A DNA stretch of 34,161 nt from JARFQH01 sp041299015 (GTDB lineage: Bacteria > Desulfobacterota > Desulfobacteria > Desulfobacterales > SG8-13). The stretch spans positions 1-34,161 of the forward strand of contig JBFYWB010000026.1 of the NCBI GenBank assembly GCA_041299015.1. Reading direction: 5' to 3'. The notes under the pieces are model-generated. The model had not been told where the DNA came from and did not search any database. It saw nothing but the letters and a program-made list of their open reading frames with translations. Shown here one piece after another: positions 7,890-16,460 of the stretch (positions within the stretch are counted from its first letter, which is position 1; every line of letters starts with the position of its first letter). Both the position numbers and the translations under genes were made by a program.

Positions 7890-9047
7890 ATGGCCGGATA
7901 TAGTGTCTTTTTTAAAAGCTCCGTAGAAAAGGATTTTTCCGCCTTCCGAAAAAGGATGCGAAGAAGAATATTAGATCGCATCAAGACCCTTGAAGACAAC
8001 ATAGACGACGGAATCCGCACCCAAAACGATCGAGGAGTGTTCGACTTGAAAACTATTAAAGTTGTCGCCCTTTTGACGCTCCTGATCATCATGATGACCT
8101 GGGGCACGCTGGCGATCTATTTCTCTTCTTTTCCAGCCGCACTTCGATCCGGAGTCGCGGTCCTATTCGCATTAACCGCCATCGTCCTGTTGCTCTTCCT
8201 TCGTCCGCGACGACGAGGGATTGTGGCTTTTCTATTGATTTTTTCCGTGATACTCATCGGCTGGTTGTCTATGGAACCGTCGAACGATCGCAACTGGCAA
8301 CCGGATGTCGCGGTGCTGCCCTATGCCACCGTGGATGGGGATGCTGTCACGGTGCACAACATCCGCAATTGTGACTACCGTGCGGAAACCGACTACACCG
8401 TGCACCATTACGACAAGACGTTCAGTCTCTCCGGATTGCGCAGTTTCGATATTTTCCTCAGCGACTGGGGCCTCAGAACCATTGTGCATACCCTCGTCAG
8501 CTTCGGTTTTGACGATGGCAGCTACCTGTGCATTTCCATAGAGACCCGCAAGGAGGCGGGCGAGACGTACTCCAGCCTCAAGGGTTTTTTCAGACAGTAC
8601 GAACTGTTCTACGTCGTGGCTGACGAGCGTGATTTAATCCGCCTGAGGACCAACTATCGTCAGGGCGAAACCGTCTATTTTTACCGGTTGCATGGTGCGC
8701 CCCTTGAGGCCGTGAAACAAATTTTTCTGGACTACATCCGCTACATCAATCGGTTGAAGGAAAAACCGGAATGGTACAACGCCCTGACCGGCAATTGCAC
8801 GACCGAAATCCGTGGTCACACCCGGCCGTACGCCGGCAAGGTCACGTGGGACTGGCGGATACTGGCCAATGGGTACATCGACGAATTGATGTATGAGGTG
8901 GGCGTACTGGACACGTCGCTTCCTTTCGAGGCGCTTAAACAACGCAGCATGATCAACCAAAGGGCTAAGGCGGCGGATCAGGATCCGGCTTTTTCAAAAC
9001 TGATCCGCCAAGGGCTTCCAGGTATGGACTCGCCATCAGGGTCCTGA
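7890..9047 (+). CDS. DUF4105/Lnb-type membrane protein with RelE-like N-terminal stub
   Basis: Residues 1-37 (from MAGYSVFFKSSVEKDFSAF) look like the first third of a RelE/ParE toxin. After a short linker there are two or three membrane helices (about residues 55-130) and then a DUF4105 domain. DUF4105 is the fold of Lnb, which moves an acyl chain onto the N-terminus of lipoproteins. Likely active-site residues are Cys303 in GNCTTEIR and His200 in IVHTLVSFGF. A better start may be TTG 8046 (or GTG 8037), because GAGGAG lies eight bases before that TTG. This would give a clean 333-residue Lnb-like protein without the toxin stub. The stub then is a leftover of a deletion. The lipoprotein hydrolase gene follows after 20 bases, so they probably form an operon. 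Confidence 0.75.
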   Translation: MAGYSVFFKSSVEKDFSAFRKRMRRRILDRIKTLEDNIDDGIRTQNDRGVFDLKTIKVVALLTLLIIMMTWGTLAIYFSSFPAALRSGVAVLFALTAIVLLLFLRPRRRGIVAFLLIFSVILIGWLSMEPSNDRNWQPDVAVLPYATVDGDAVTVHNIRNCDYRAETDYTVHHYDKTFSLSGLRSFDIFLSDWGLRTIVHTLVSFGFDDGSYLCISIETRKEAGETYSSLKGFFRQYELFYVVADERDLIRLRTNYRQGETVYFYRLHGAPLEAVKQIFLDYIRYINRLKEKPEWYNALTGNCTTEIRGHTRPYAGKVTWDWRILANGYIDELMYEVGVLDTSLPFEALKQRSMINQRAKAADQDPAFSKLIRQGLPGMDSPSGS

Positions 9048-9067
9048 CGGCTACAGGAGAATGTGCC

Positions 9068-10963
9068 ATGAAACAGCGTCCCCTCGCCGGGAACCGTACC
9101 ACGGCCTTCGCCGCCAACAGTGATTGGCTGATGCCTCTGTTTGTCGTGTTGCTTGTGCCGTTTCTGGCCGGCTGCGCCACCCCCATTGGGACCCGGAAAG
9201 TGGGCGTCAGAGAGACCTACGAAAAGATCAATCTGACTGCTATCCGCGGAAACGCTTACAGTGACGCGTCGGCCCAGGTGCTGCATCGTTACTTTCTTGA
9301 AGATCGGTTCGAAAAGGAACCCGAGAAAACCATCGAGATCCTCCATGACAAGGCCTGTGATGACGACCGCCGGGACCTTCTTTTTACCCTCTCCGAACTG
9401 ACCTACCTGACCGCCGGCAAGGCTCGCAGCGGCAGCGGTGCGACCGCCGTCCAGAAGGCCAGGCGTTTCTACCTGGCGTCGGCTGTTTATGCCTATTTCT
9501 ATCTGTTGGGTGAACGGGGGGGCGATCCACCAGATCCATTCGATCGCCGTTTCCGGGTGGCCTGCGACCTTTACAACACCGCCCTGGCCCAGGCATTGAA
9601 CCTGCGGGAAGAAGGGACCACGGAAGGAGAACTGGTAACGGCCCTTCCCGTGGGGACCCTCTTTCTCGAAATTCGCAGAGACTGGTTTCCGCACGAACTC
9701 GACACCTTTACTGCCTTCGTGCCCGCCGACGAACTGTCCGTGTACGGGCTTACCGTAAGGGATCGACACCCGGGCCTCGGTGCGCCGTTTATCGCCGTCG
9801 GAAAGAAAACGGCCGACAGACCGGTTGTCAGAATGATCCCGGGGACCGTTTTTTTAAGGGTCGAGGGAGATATCAGGGACCTCAGGCAAGGGGCTCGGGG
9901 CCGGGTGGAATTATACTCGTCCTATGAAAGACAGATTGTGACGGTCAATGATAGAAAGGTCCCCTTGGAGAGTGATCTGTCAGCCCAACTCGCCCACCAA
10001 CTGGATCAACCGTTCCTATGGCAACTCGGAAGGATGCAGTTTCTCAAGGGGGCGGTGGCGAAAAGCGGCATCTATCCGGTACAGCCATACAGTCCTGGAC
10101 GGATACCGGTTGTCTTTGTCCACGGGACCTTCAGCAGCCCGGTCTGGTGGGCCGAAATGTTCAACACGCTGCGTTCAGATCCGCTCCTGTGGGAAAAATA
10201 CCAATTCTGGTTCTATCTCTACGACAGCAGCAAGTCGATCATTTTATCCGCCGCTGATTTTCGCGAATCCCTGGCCACCATGGTTGCGACCATCGATCCG
10301 GAAGGCAAAGACAGCGCCCTGACCGAGATGGTTGTTATCGGCCACAGCCAGGGGGGACTGCTGACCAAGCTGACTGCCGTGGAACTCGGCGACACCATCA
10401 TCAGGGCAACGACCCAAAAAGGGTTGGCGGATCTCGACCTGAACGATGACGAGCGGGCGATGGTCGAGCGTTACCTGACGTATTCACCGCTTCCGTTTGT
10501 GAGCCGGGTCGTTTTTATCTCAACGCCCCACCGGGGCAGTTATCTCGCCACCGGATATATCCGGCAACTGGTGAAGAAGATCATTACGTTGCCCGGGGAT
10601 GTGTTGGAACGGACAGTGTCTCTTTCGCGCACGGCAACCAAAATGGGCATGACCGGGATCGAGGGAAGCACACAAGTGCGTACCAGCCTAGACGGCATGT
10701 CCCCCAACAGTCCCGGATGGCTGGCCTTGGCGGAGATCCCCCTCGGTCCCGGGATTGCGGGTCATTCCATCATCGCCATTGACGGCGATGATGAGCCGCC
10801 GGACGGGGGCGATGGCGTGGTCAAGTACACCAGCGCCCATGTCGACTACGTAGAATCGGAGTTCATCGTGCGCAGCGGCCACTCCTGCCAGGGACACCCG
10901 CTGGTTATCGAAGAGGTCCGGCGTATTCTCCTGGAACATTTGGCCAGCCTTGCCCGTTCTTAG
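9068..10963 (+). CDS. Alpha/beta-hydrolase lipoprotein (lipase/esterase-like)
   Basis: This is a 631-residue protein with a signal sequence and lipobox LAGC, giving a lipidated Cys36. The residue after it is Ala, so outer-membrane sorting is likely. The N-terminal ~300 residues are a family-specific region (WFPHELDTF, VPADELSVYGL). The C-terminal half is an alpha/beta hydrolase: VVFVHGTFSSPVWW holds the oxyanion region, GHSQGG carries nucleophile Ser427, and HSCQGHPLVIEE near the end supplies a candidate catalytic His. The acid is not assigned. Substrate is unknown; a lipid or ester in the envelope is plausible. AGGAG lies eight bases before ATG 9068. It follows the Lnb-like gene closely and precedes the MCE operon by 127 bases. 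Confidence 0.85.
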   Translation: MKQRPLAGNRTTAFAANSDWLMPLFVVLLVPFLAGCATPIGTRKVGVRETYEKINLTAIRGNAYSDASAQVLHRYFLEDRFEKEPEKTIEILHDKACDDDRRDLLFTLSELTYLTAGKARSGSGATAVQKARRFYLASAVYAYFYLLGERGGDPPDPFDRRFRVACDLYNTALAQALNLREEGTTEGELVTALPVGTLFLEIRRDWFPHELDTFTAFVPADELSVYGLTVRDRHPGLGAPFIAVGKKTADRPVVRMIPGTVFLRVEGDIRDLRQGARGRVELYSSYERQIVTVNDRKVPLESDLSAQLAHQLDQPFLWQLGRMQFLKGAVAKSGIYPVQPYSPGRIPVVFVHGTFSSPVWWAEMFNTLRSDPLLWEKYQFWFYLYDSSKSIILSAADFRESLATMVATIDPEGKDSALTEMVVIGHSQGGLLTKLTAVELGDTIIRATTQKGLADLDLNDDERAMVERYLTYSPLPFVSRVVFISTPHRGSYLATGYIRQLVKKIITLPGDVLERTVSLSRTATKMGMTGIEGSTQVRTSLDGMSPNSPGWLALAEIPLGPGIAGHSIIAIDGDDEPPDGGDGVVKYTSAHVDYVESEFIVRSGHSCQGHPLVIEEVRRILLEHLASLARS

Positions 10964-11049
10964 GCGATATTGTCAACCAGGAGCTTTATTACGACGGCAA
11001 GACCCCATCTAAAAGGTCGCCTTTCGGGGCAAAAACCTGAAGTGCGTCG

Positions 11050-11063
11050 CGGTTGAAAAACCG
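11050..11063 (+). terminator. Possible weak terminator or leader hairpin
   Basis: CGGTT-GAAA-AACCG is a perfect five-pair stem with a GAAA loop, followed by TTTAAG. It sits between the hydrolase stop and the mlaE ribosome site AAGGAG. The T-run is short, so termination would be weak; a role in the mlaE leader is equally possible. Confidence 0.3.
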
Positions 11064-11090
11064 TTTAAGTAAATAAGGAGAAGTAGACAG

Positions 11091-12224
11091 ATGCCGGCTC
11101 CCGGTGAACTGCAGCTTCAGCGATCGGCAGAAGGCACCCTGACGGTTGCCCTCACCGGCAGCTGGAAGCTGGGGCAAGACCTGCCGTCGGCCGATGAGGT
11201 CCGGGACGAACTCGATGGCACCCCGGGGATCGGCAACATCGCCTTCGATACGCGCGAGCTGACGGAGTGGGACAGCGGGCTGTTGATTTTCCTGAAGCAA
11301 CTCAGCGCATTCTGTGCCCAGCAACAGATCCGGGTGGACAACAGCGAGCTGCCGCAGGGGGCCAAGAAACTTCTGGCACTGGCCTCGGCGGTGCCGGCCA
11401 AAGAAGACGCCCGCAAGGCCGAGGGAAAGGTGTCGTTTCTGACCCACGTGGGCAATGAAACCGTCGATTTCTTCCGGGCGGCCGGTGAGATGCTGACCTT
11501 TATCGGCGATACGGTGATTGCCGTTCTGAATTTACTGCGCGGCAGGGCCCAGTACCGGAAAAGCGACCTGTTGCTCATCATGGAGGCCAGCGGGGGCCAG
11601 GCGCTGCCGATCGTCAGCCTGATCTGTTTTCTGGTGGGGTTGATCCTGGCCTTTATCGGCGCCATTCAACTCCAGCTTTTCGGGGCCCAGATCTTCGTGG
11701 CCGACCTGGTGGGCATTGCCATGGTGCGCCTGATGGCGGCCATTATGACCGGCATCGTCATGGCCGGGAGAACGGGGGGCGCCTTCGCCGCCCAGCTGGG
11801 CACCATGCAGGTCAACCAGGAGATCGATGCGCTCAGAACCCTGGGCATATCGCCGATGGAGTTTCTGGTGCTCCCGCGCATCCTGGCTCTGGCGCTGATG
11901 ATGCCGCTCTTGTGCCTTTACGCCAATGTCATGGGCATCCTGGGCGGCATGTTGGTGGGGGTCGGGATGCTCGATATCGGCTTCATCCAATACTACAACG
12001 AGACCGCCAAGGCGATCAATCTCTGGAACCTTGGCATCGGGCTTTTTTCCGGCACCGTGTTCGGGGTGATCGTGGCGCTTTCCGGCTGCATGCGGGGGAT
12101 GCAGTGCGGACGCAGTGCCTCGGCGGTGGGCGATGCGGCCACCTCGGCGGTGGTGACCGCCATCGTCGGAATCATCGTCTCCACGGCCGTGATCACCCTA
12201 TTATGCAATATTCTTGGAATATGA
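11091..12224 (+). CDS. mlaE: MlaE-family ABC lipid-transport permease with N-terminal STAS-like domain
   Basis: This is the membrane subunit of an MCE-type ABC transporter that moves phospholipid between inner and outer membranes. Residues 1 to about 100 form a STAS-like domain (FDTRELTEWDSGLLIFL is typical). The permease occupies about residues 130-377 with five or six membrane helices and the family signature MAGRTGGAFAAQLGTM followed by EIDALRTLGISP and LVLPRILA. The N-terminal domain makes it longer than the roughly 260-residue E. coli MlaE; the STAS-fused form is known in other Gram-negatives. Start ATG 11091 has AAGGAG about ten bases upstream. The ATPase gene follows after 62 bases. 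Confidence 0.92.
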   Translation: MPAPGELQLQRSAEGTLTVALTGSWKLGQDLPSADEVRDELDGTPGIGNIAFDTRELTEWDSGLLIFLKQLSAFCAQQQIRVDNSELPQGAKKLLALASAVPAKEDARKAEGKVSFLTHVGNETVDFFRAAGEMLTFIGDTVIAVLNLLRGRAQYRKSDLLLIMEASGGQALPIVSLICFLVGLILAFIGAIQLQLFGAQIFVADLVGIAMVRLMAAIMTGIVMAGRTGGAFAAQLGTMQVNQEIDALRTLGISPMEFLVLPRILALALMMPLLCLYANVMGILGGMLVGVGMLDIGFIQYYNETAKAINLWNLGIGLFSGTVFGVIVALSGCMRGMQCGRSASAVGDAATSAVVTAIVGIIVSTAVITLLCNILGI

Positions 12225-12286
12225 GCCCGTCGGACGGTTCAGCCCGATAAGCCGAAAAGAAGCCGCTGCGTCAGGACAGACGGAAA

Positions 12287-13045
12287 ATGACTGAAAAGGA
12301 AGTCCACATAACGGTGCAAGATCTCACGATGGCCTACGGCGACTTCGTGCTCATGCGCGATCTAACCTTCACGGTCTACCGGGGGGACATCTTCATTATC
12401 ATGGGCGGCAGCGGCTGCGGCAAGAGCACTATGATGACCACTCTGATCGGCCTCAAGGCCCCGGCCAAAGGCCGGGTGTATTATGGCGACCTGGACTTCT
12501 GGGGCGCCGACCCGCCGACCCGCGACCGGATCATCCGACGCGCCGGGGTGATGTACCAGAGCGGTGCGCTGTGGAGTTCGATGACCCTGGCCGAGAACAT
12601 CGCCCTGCCGCTGGAGACCTACACGGATTTGAACCCGGCCCGGATCCGCGAGGTGGTCGAGCTGAAGCTGGCGCTGGTGGGCATGGCCGGCTTCGAGGAG
12701 TTCTACCCGTCCGAGATCAGCGGCGGGATGCAGAAGCGGGCCGGCATCGCCCGGGCCATGGCCCTCGATCCGGAGATCCTTTTCTTCGACGAGCCCTCGG
12801 CCGGTCTGGACCCGGTGAGCGCGCGCCGGCTGGATGACCTGATCCTGGAGCTGCGCGAGAGCCTGGGGACCACCATGGTGGTGGTGACCCACGAGCTGGC
12901 GAGCATATTTGCCATCGGGAGTAATTCGGTTTTTCTGGATGTGTCCAAACGGACCATGACGGCCACGGGCAATCCCAGCACACTGTTGACCGAAACCAAG
13001 GACCCCACGCTGCGCCTTTTTTTAACCCGCGGTGAGAAATCTTAA
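12287..13045 (+). CDS. mlaF: MlaF-family ABC transporter ATPase
   Basis: This 252-residue ATPase powers the MlaE permease from the cytoplasmic side. Walker A GGSGCGKST is at residues 40-48, the Q-loop region is in VMYQSGALWSSMT, the ABC signature is ISGGMQKRAGIARA, Walker B with catalytic Glu is ILFFDEPSAGLDP, and the switch His is in VVVTHELAS. SGALWSSMT and the extended linker are typical of MCE ATPases. The start ATG has only a weak GGA nearby. The gene is followed after 25 bases by the MCE substrate-binding protein gene. Confidence 0.94.
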   Translation: MTEKEVHITVQDLTMAYGDFVLMRDLTFTVYRGDIFIIMGGSGCGKSTMMTTLIGLKAPAKGRVYYGDLDFWGADPPTRDRIIRRAGVMYQSGALWSSMTLAENIALPLETYTDLNPARIREVVELKLALVGMAGFEEFYPSEISGGMQKRAGIARAMALDPEILFFDEPSAGLDPVSARRLDDLILELRESLGTTMVVVTHELASIFAIGSNSVFLDVSKRTMTATGNPSTLLTETKDPTLRLFLTRGEKS

Positions 13046-13070
13046 TCACAACACATAAGGATGGGCACAG

Positions 13071-14093
13071 ATGGCCAAGCAGGCAAACAGGATGATGATC
13101 GGCGGTTTCGTTGTCGTCGCGGTGATCCTTTTGGCCGCCAGCCTGGTGGTTTTCGGTTCGGGCCGGTTCTTCAGGAAAACCAGCGAGTTGGTTCTCTACT
13201 TCGACGGCTCCATCAGGGGTCTCAACGTGGGGGCGCCGGTGCTGTTTCAGGGTGTTCAGATCGGTTCGGTGAAAAGCATCAGCCTCCGCGCCAGCCCCAG
13301 AGGTTCGAGGGTGGTTATCCCTGTGATCATCGAAATCGAACCGGAGAGATTCGTCTCGGAGACGGGTCATCCCGAGACACGCGAAGATCAACGTAAAATC
13401 CTGGCGCACCTCATCGACAAGGGTCTGCGTGCCGTCCTGACGACGCAAAGTTTCATCACCGGGCAGCTCATGATCGAGATGGACTTTCATCCCGGCACGC
13501 CGATAGAATTAAAGCACACTACCAAAGACCTCCCTGAAATCCCCACGATCCCGTCCACAACCGCGCGGTTGGTCCAGACGCTTCAAAAGCTCGATCTGGA
13601 GGGGATGCAAGACAACCTTGAGAAAACCCTGTCCGGGATCGACCGGTTTGTCAACAACCCGGACCTGAATGCCAGCATCGCTGAACTGAAGGGCGTTCTT
13701 TCCGATGCCCGCCGGCTGGTGCAAAACATGAATACCCGTGTCGACCCGCTGGCCGATGGGATTGAGGCAGCGGTGCACGATACCCGCAAGCTGGTCAAGA
13801 ACCTGGACGGCCGGGTGAAGCCCTTGGCAGACAGTGTCAACAGGGCCGTGGAAGGTTTCGATAAATTGGCCCGCGATGCAGACGCGCGGCTGGCGTCGCT
13901 GGCGGACAGCTTCGACAGAACCTTGGCGGAGGCAAGCGGTGTCCTGACCGAAGACGCGTCGCTGATCGTCGAACTTGAGGCGACCCTGGGAGAGATATCC
14001 GCCGCGGCCCGCTCGATTCGGCAGCTGGCCGACTTGCTGGAGCGGCACCCCGAGGCCCTGATTCGGGGCAAGGGAGGATCCGGAGGAAAATAA
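13071..14093 (+). CDS. mlaD: MCE-domain protein MlaD (periplasmic lipid-binding, inner-membrane anchored)
   Basis: This is a 340-residue protein. The N-terminal anchor (about residues 8-30) is followed by one MCE domain with LYFDGSIRGLNVGAPVLFQGVQIGSV, which forms the hexameric lipid-conducting ring on the transporter. A long alpha-helical tail from about residue 165 has heptad-like repeats (TRVDPLADGIE and GRVKPLADSVNRA are near-duplicates), so it probably forms a coiled coil across the periplasm as in YebT/PqiB-like or Mce proteins. AAGGA precedes ATG 13071 by nine bases. A broken lipoprotein gene starts one base after its stop. Confidence 0.93.
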   Translation: MAKQANRMMIGGFVVVAVILLAASLVVFGSGRFFRKTSELVLYFDGSIRGLNVGAPVLFQGVQIGSVKSISLRASPRGSRVVIPVIIEIEPERFVSETGHPETREDQRKILAHLIDKGLRAVLTTQSFITGQLMIEMDFHPGTPIELKHTTKDLPEIPTIPSTTARLVQTLQKLDLEGMQDNLEKTLSGIDRFVNNPDLNASIAELKGVLSDARRLVQNMNTRVDPLADGIEAAVHDTRKLVKNLDGRVKPLADSVNRAVEGFDKLARDADARLASLADSFDRTLAEASGVLTEDASLIVELEATLGEISAAARSIRQLADLLERHPEALIRGKGGSGGK

Positions 14094-14094
14094 C

Positions 14095-14232
14095 ATGAGA
14101 ATGAAAGGATCGGTTCGCTGCCTGCCGGTCGTTGCGGCGATCACATAGATCTCTTTAAGTGGCTGCCCGGGCAAGAGCCCGTCGCCGCGTTTTTACGCCC
14201 TCACTCCGCCCGATATTCACAGGAACGGATGA
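14095..14232 (+). pseudogene. Remnant of PqiC/ABC-aux-type lipoprotein gene
   Basis: ATG 14095 begins one base after the mlaD stop. The frame runs MRMKGSVRCLPVVAAIT, then an in-frame TAG, and continues in the same frame to LSGC (a lipobox) and SPRFYALTP before TGA 14230-14232. LSGC followed by a PRFYALTP-like motif is the start of ABC_trans_aux/PqiC lipoproteins, the fourth gene of many MCE operons. The rest of the gene (about 150 residues) is missing and the rnfB stop lies 37 bases away on the other strand. A deletion therefore removed it, and the outer-membrane partner of this transporter must be elsewhere or lost. Confidence 0.65.
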
Positions 14233-14268
14233 AAGCCTGTACCGGTTATCGATGACAGAGCCCCATTC

Positions 14269-16353
14269 TTATGCCGTATCCGGATTGTAGCACAGCCGGC
14301 AGCACGACAGGCAGCGCCGGGATTCGGCCAGCGCGTCCGCCTCGCTCAGGACCAAATCGGTTTCCTCGAAGGATTTGATCCGTTCTACGACCGACAGTTC
14401 GGGCATTTCAGCCCGTTTGCGGGGTTGGATCCCGGGGACGTTTCTGAAGAGCGATTCGGGAATATGCTTCTTGCGCAGCGATTTCGCCACGGGTTCTATC
14501 GGTTGCTCCGTGAGGAAAAGATGAATGGCCCGGGCTGCCCGTCTGCCGCCGCCGATGGCCTCGACGACCAGCGAGGCGCCGGTATAGGCATCACCGGCCG
14601 CAAAGACGTTCGGGATATTAGACTGAAGTATTTCGGGGTTCGCATCGATGGTGCTCCAGCGGGTGATGTTCATCTCTTTCAAGCGGTTGTCCGCTTCGAT
14701 GAAACTGACGTCCGGGCCTTGACCGATGGCCGAAACCACCATGTCGACTTCCATGAGGGTTTCGGATCCTTCGATCGGTACCGGCCGCCGTCTGCCGCTG
14801 GCGTCGGGCTCGCCGAGCTGCATCTTCAAGAATTCCAGATGCGTGACGCGGCCGTTTTCGTCGCCGCTGATACGGGTCGGGGCGGCCAGGAAGTGAAACT
14901 TGACGCCTTCGTGTTCGGCCGCGACGATTTCGACCTCGTTGGCCGGCATTTCTTTGCGCGTCCGTCGGTAGACGATCGATACTTCTTCGGCTCCCAGCCG
15001 CACCAGGGTGCGGACACAGTCGATGGCGGTGTTGCCGCCGCCGATGACCGCGCACTTGCGACCGATGGCGACCTTTTGAGCCGGCTCGCCGGCCTGCTGG
15101 TTCACCGCGAATTTGGTCAGAAAATCGATGCCGGTGTAGCAGCCTTTCAGGTCCTCGCCCTCGACCTTGAGGCTGTAGTCCTTCCAGGCGCCGATCCCCA
15201 TGAAAACGGCATCGAAGCCTTCGGCTTCCAAATCCGCGAGAGTGAAATCGCGGCCGAGTTTGACGTTCGGGCGATGTTCGATACCCAGATTGAGGATCCC
15301 ATCGATTTCCCACTGCAGGACCTCTTTGGGCAACCGGTATTCGGGGATGCCGTAGCGGATCATCCCGCCCAGCTTGGGCATCATATCGAAGATGGTGACC
15401 GCATGGCCCAGGCGCCGCAGGAAATAGGCATTGGTCAGTCCCGCCGGTCCGCCGCCGATAACGGCGACCTTTTTTCCGGTGTCGGGCGCACAGGCAATCG
15501 GCAGCCGTTTGCCGCTGTTCATTTCGTAGTCGGCCGCAAAACGTTTCAGCTGGTTGATCGATACGGGCTCATCCTCGATGCCGCGGCGGCAATAGTCCTC
15601 GCACGGATGCGGGCACACCCGGCCGCAGGCCAGCAGCAGCGGGTTGCGCTCCCGTATGGTGTTGACGGCGCCTGCGTAGTCGCCTTCCCGGATGCAGGCG
15701 ATGTAGCGCGGGATGTCGATTTCAGCCGGACAGGTTTGCTGGCAGGGCGCCAGAGCGTCGTCTTCCTGGTTGAAATGCAGCAGCCGCTGGGACATCGTGC
15801 GGACTTGCAGAATCGATTTCGGGCAGGCGGTTTCGCAGGCCCCGCAGCCGACACATTTGAATTCATCCACCACCGGGTACCCGTCCGGCCCCATGTGAAT
15901 GGCATCGAAGCGGCAGGCACGGATACAGTCGCCGAATCCGAGGCAACCCACGCGGCACTCGCGTTTGCCGCCGGATAGAGCGGACAGGGCGCGGCAGCTG
16001 TTGACGCCCGCGTAAATATATTTGTCCTCCGCCCGGTCGCCGCCCTGGCAGGTGTTCAGGGATTTAAGCGGTTCGACCGTACCCGGGTCGATGCCCATCA
16101 CCGCCGCCACTTGGACGGCGGCTTCGAGCCCGGATACAACGCAAACGCCCGGCGGCGCCTTGCCGCCGACCACGGCCGCCGCCGCACCCGAACATCCGGG
16201 GTATCCGCAGCCACCGCAATTTGCACCGGCCAGCAGGCCTTCGATCTCGGAGATGCGCGGATCTTCATAAACGTAGAAGACTTTGGATGCGATCGTCAAC
16301 ATCGAGGCACAGGTGGCGCCCAAGCCCAACATAACCAAAACGGCTTCTATCAA
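14269..16353 (-). CDS. rnfB: RnfB fused to a GltD/NfnB-like FAD-NAD(P) oxidoreductase
   Basis: This is a 694-residue protein. Residues 1-28 are a membrane anchor. A [4Fe-4S] domain has CGGCGYPGC at 46-54. A ferredoxin-like pair of clusters follows at about 135-190 (CLGFGDCIRAC, CVGCGACETACP). This is RnfB, which takes electrons from ferredoxin. From about residue 205 there is a glutamate-synthase-small-subunit-like flavoprotein: N-terminal Fe-S cysteines (CGRVCPHPCEDYC), FAD motif VIGGGPAG, NAD(P) motif VIGGGNTAID, FAD site VFAAGDAYTGAS, and a cysteine-rich tail (CLSCCRLC). Normal RnfB is about 180-300 residues (to about 400 in Desulfovibrio). Start is TTG 16353, with GGAGGT four bases upstream. 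It has its own promoter and sits 265 bases after rnfA. Confidence 0.92.
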   Translation of the reverse strand: MIEAVLVMLGLGATCASMLTIASKVFYVYEDPRISEIEGLLAGANCGGCGYPGCSGAAAAVVGGKAPPGVCVVSGLEAAVQVAAVMGIDPGTVEPLKSLNTCQGGDRAEDKYIYAGVNSCRALSALSGGKRECRVGCLGFGDCIRACRFDAIHMGPDGYPVVDEFKCVGCGACETACPKSILQVRTMSQRLLHFNQEDDALAPCQQTCPAEIDIPRYIACIREGDYAGAVNTIRERNPLLLACGRVCPHPCEDYCRRGIEDEPVSINQLKRFAADYEMNSGKRLPIACAPDTGKKVAVIGGGPAGLTNAYFLRRLGHAVTIFDMMPKLGGMIRYGIPEYRLPKEVLQWEIDGILNLGIEHRPNVKLGRDFTLADLEAEGFDAVFMGIGAWKDYSLKVEGEDLKGCYTGIDFLTKFAVNQQAGEPAQKVAIGRKCAVIGGGNTAIDCVRTLVRLGAEEVSIVYRRTRKEMPANEVEIVAAEHEGVKFHFLAAPTRISGDENGRVTHLEFLKMQLGEPDASGRRRPVPIEGSETLMEVDMVVSAIGQGPDVSFIEADNRLKEMNITRWSTIDANPEILQSNIPNVFAAGDAYTGASLVVEAIGGGRRAARAIHLFLTEQPIEPVAKSLRKKHIPESLFRNVPGIQPRKRAEMPELSVVERIKSFEETDLVLSEADALAESRRCLSCCRLCYNPDTA

Positions 16354-16408
16354 GGTGACCTCCGTTATTACAGACTAATAGAAATGGATACAGCTCGGTC
16401 CGTTTCCA

Positions 16409-16437
16409 ATTAAACTAAAACAACCGATCCCTGTCAA
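16409..16437 (-). promoter_or_regulatory. Strong-looking sigma70 promoter for rnfB
   Basis: On the - strand, TTGACA (16437-16432), exactly 17 bases, then TTTAAT (16414-16409). The predicted start is near 16402, with a leader of about 48 bases ending in GGAGGT. This is the best promoter match in the window, and it separates rnfB from the other rnf genes. Confidence 0.6.
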
Positions 16438-16443
16438 CGGTGA

Positions 16444-16460
16444 GCCCGCATTCCGCGGGC
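16444..16460. other. Perfect 6-bp inverted repeat just upstream of the rnfB promoter
   Basis: GCCCGC (16444-16449) and GCGGGC (16455-16460) flank five bases, immediately before the -35 box. It could be a weak terminator for rnfA transcripts or a protein-binding site. No T-run follows on the - strand. Confidence 0.35.

Noticed and set aside
14425..15978. 517-codon + strand ORF
   Set aside because: It is the antisense shadow of the RnfB fusion, which has intact family motifs throughout.
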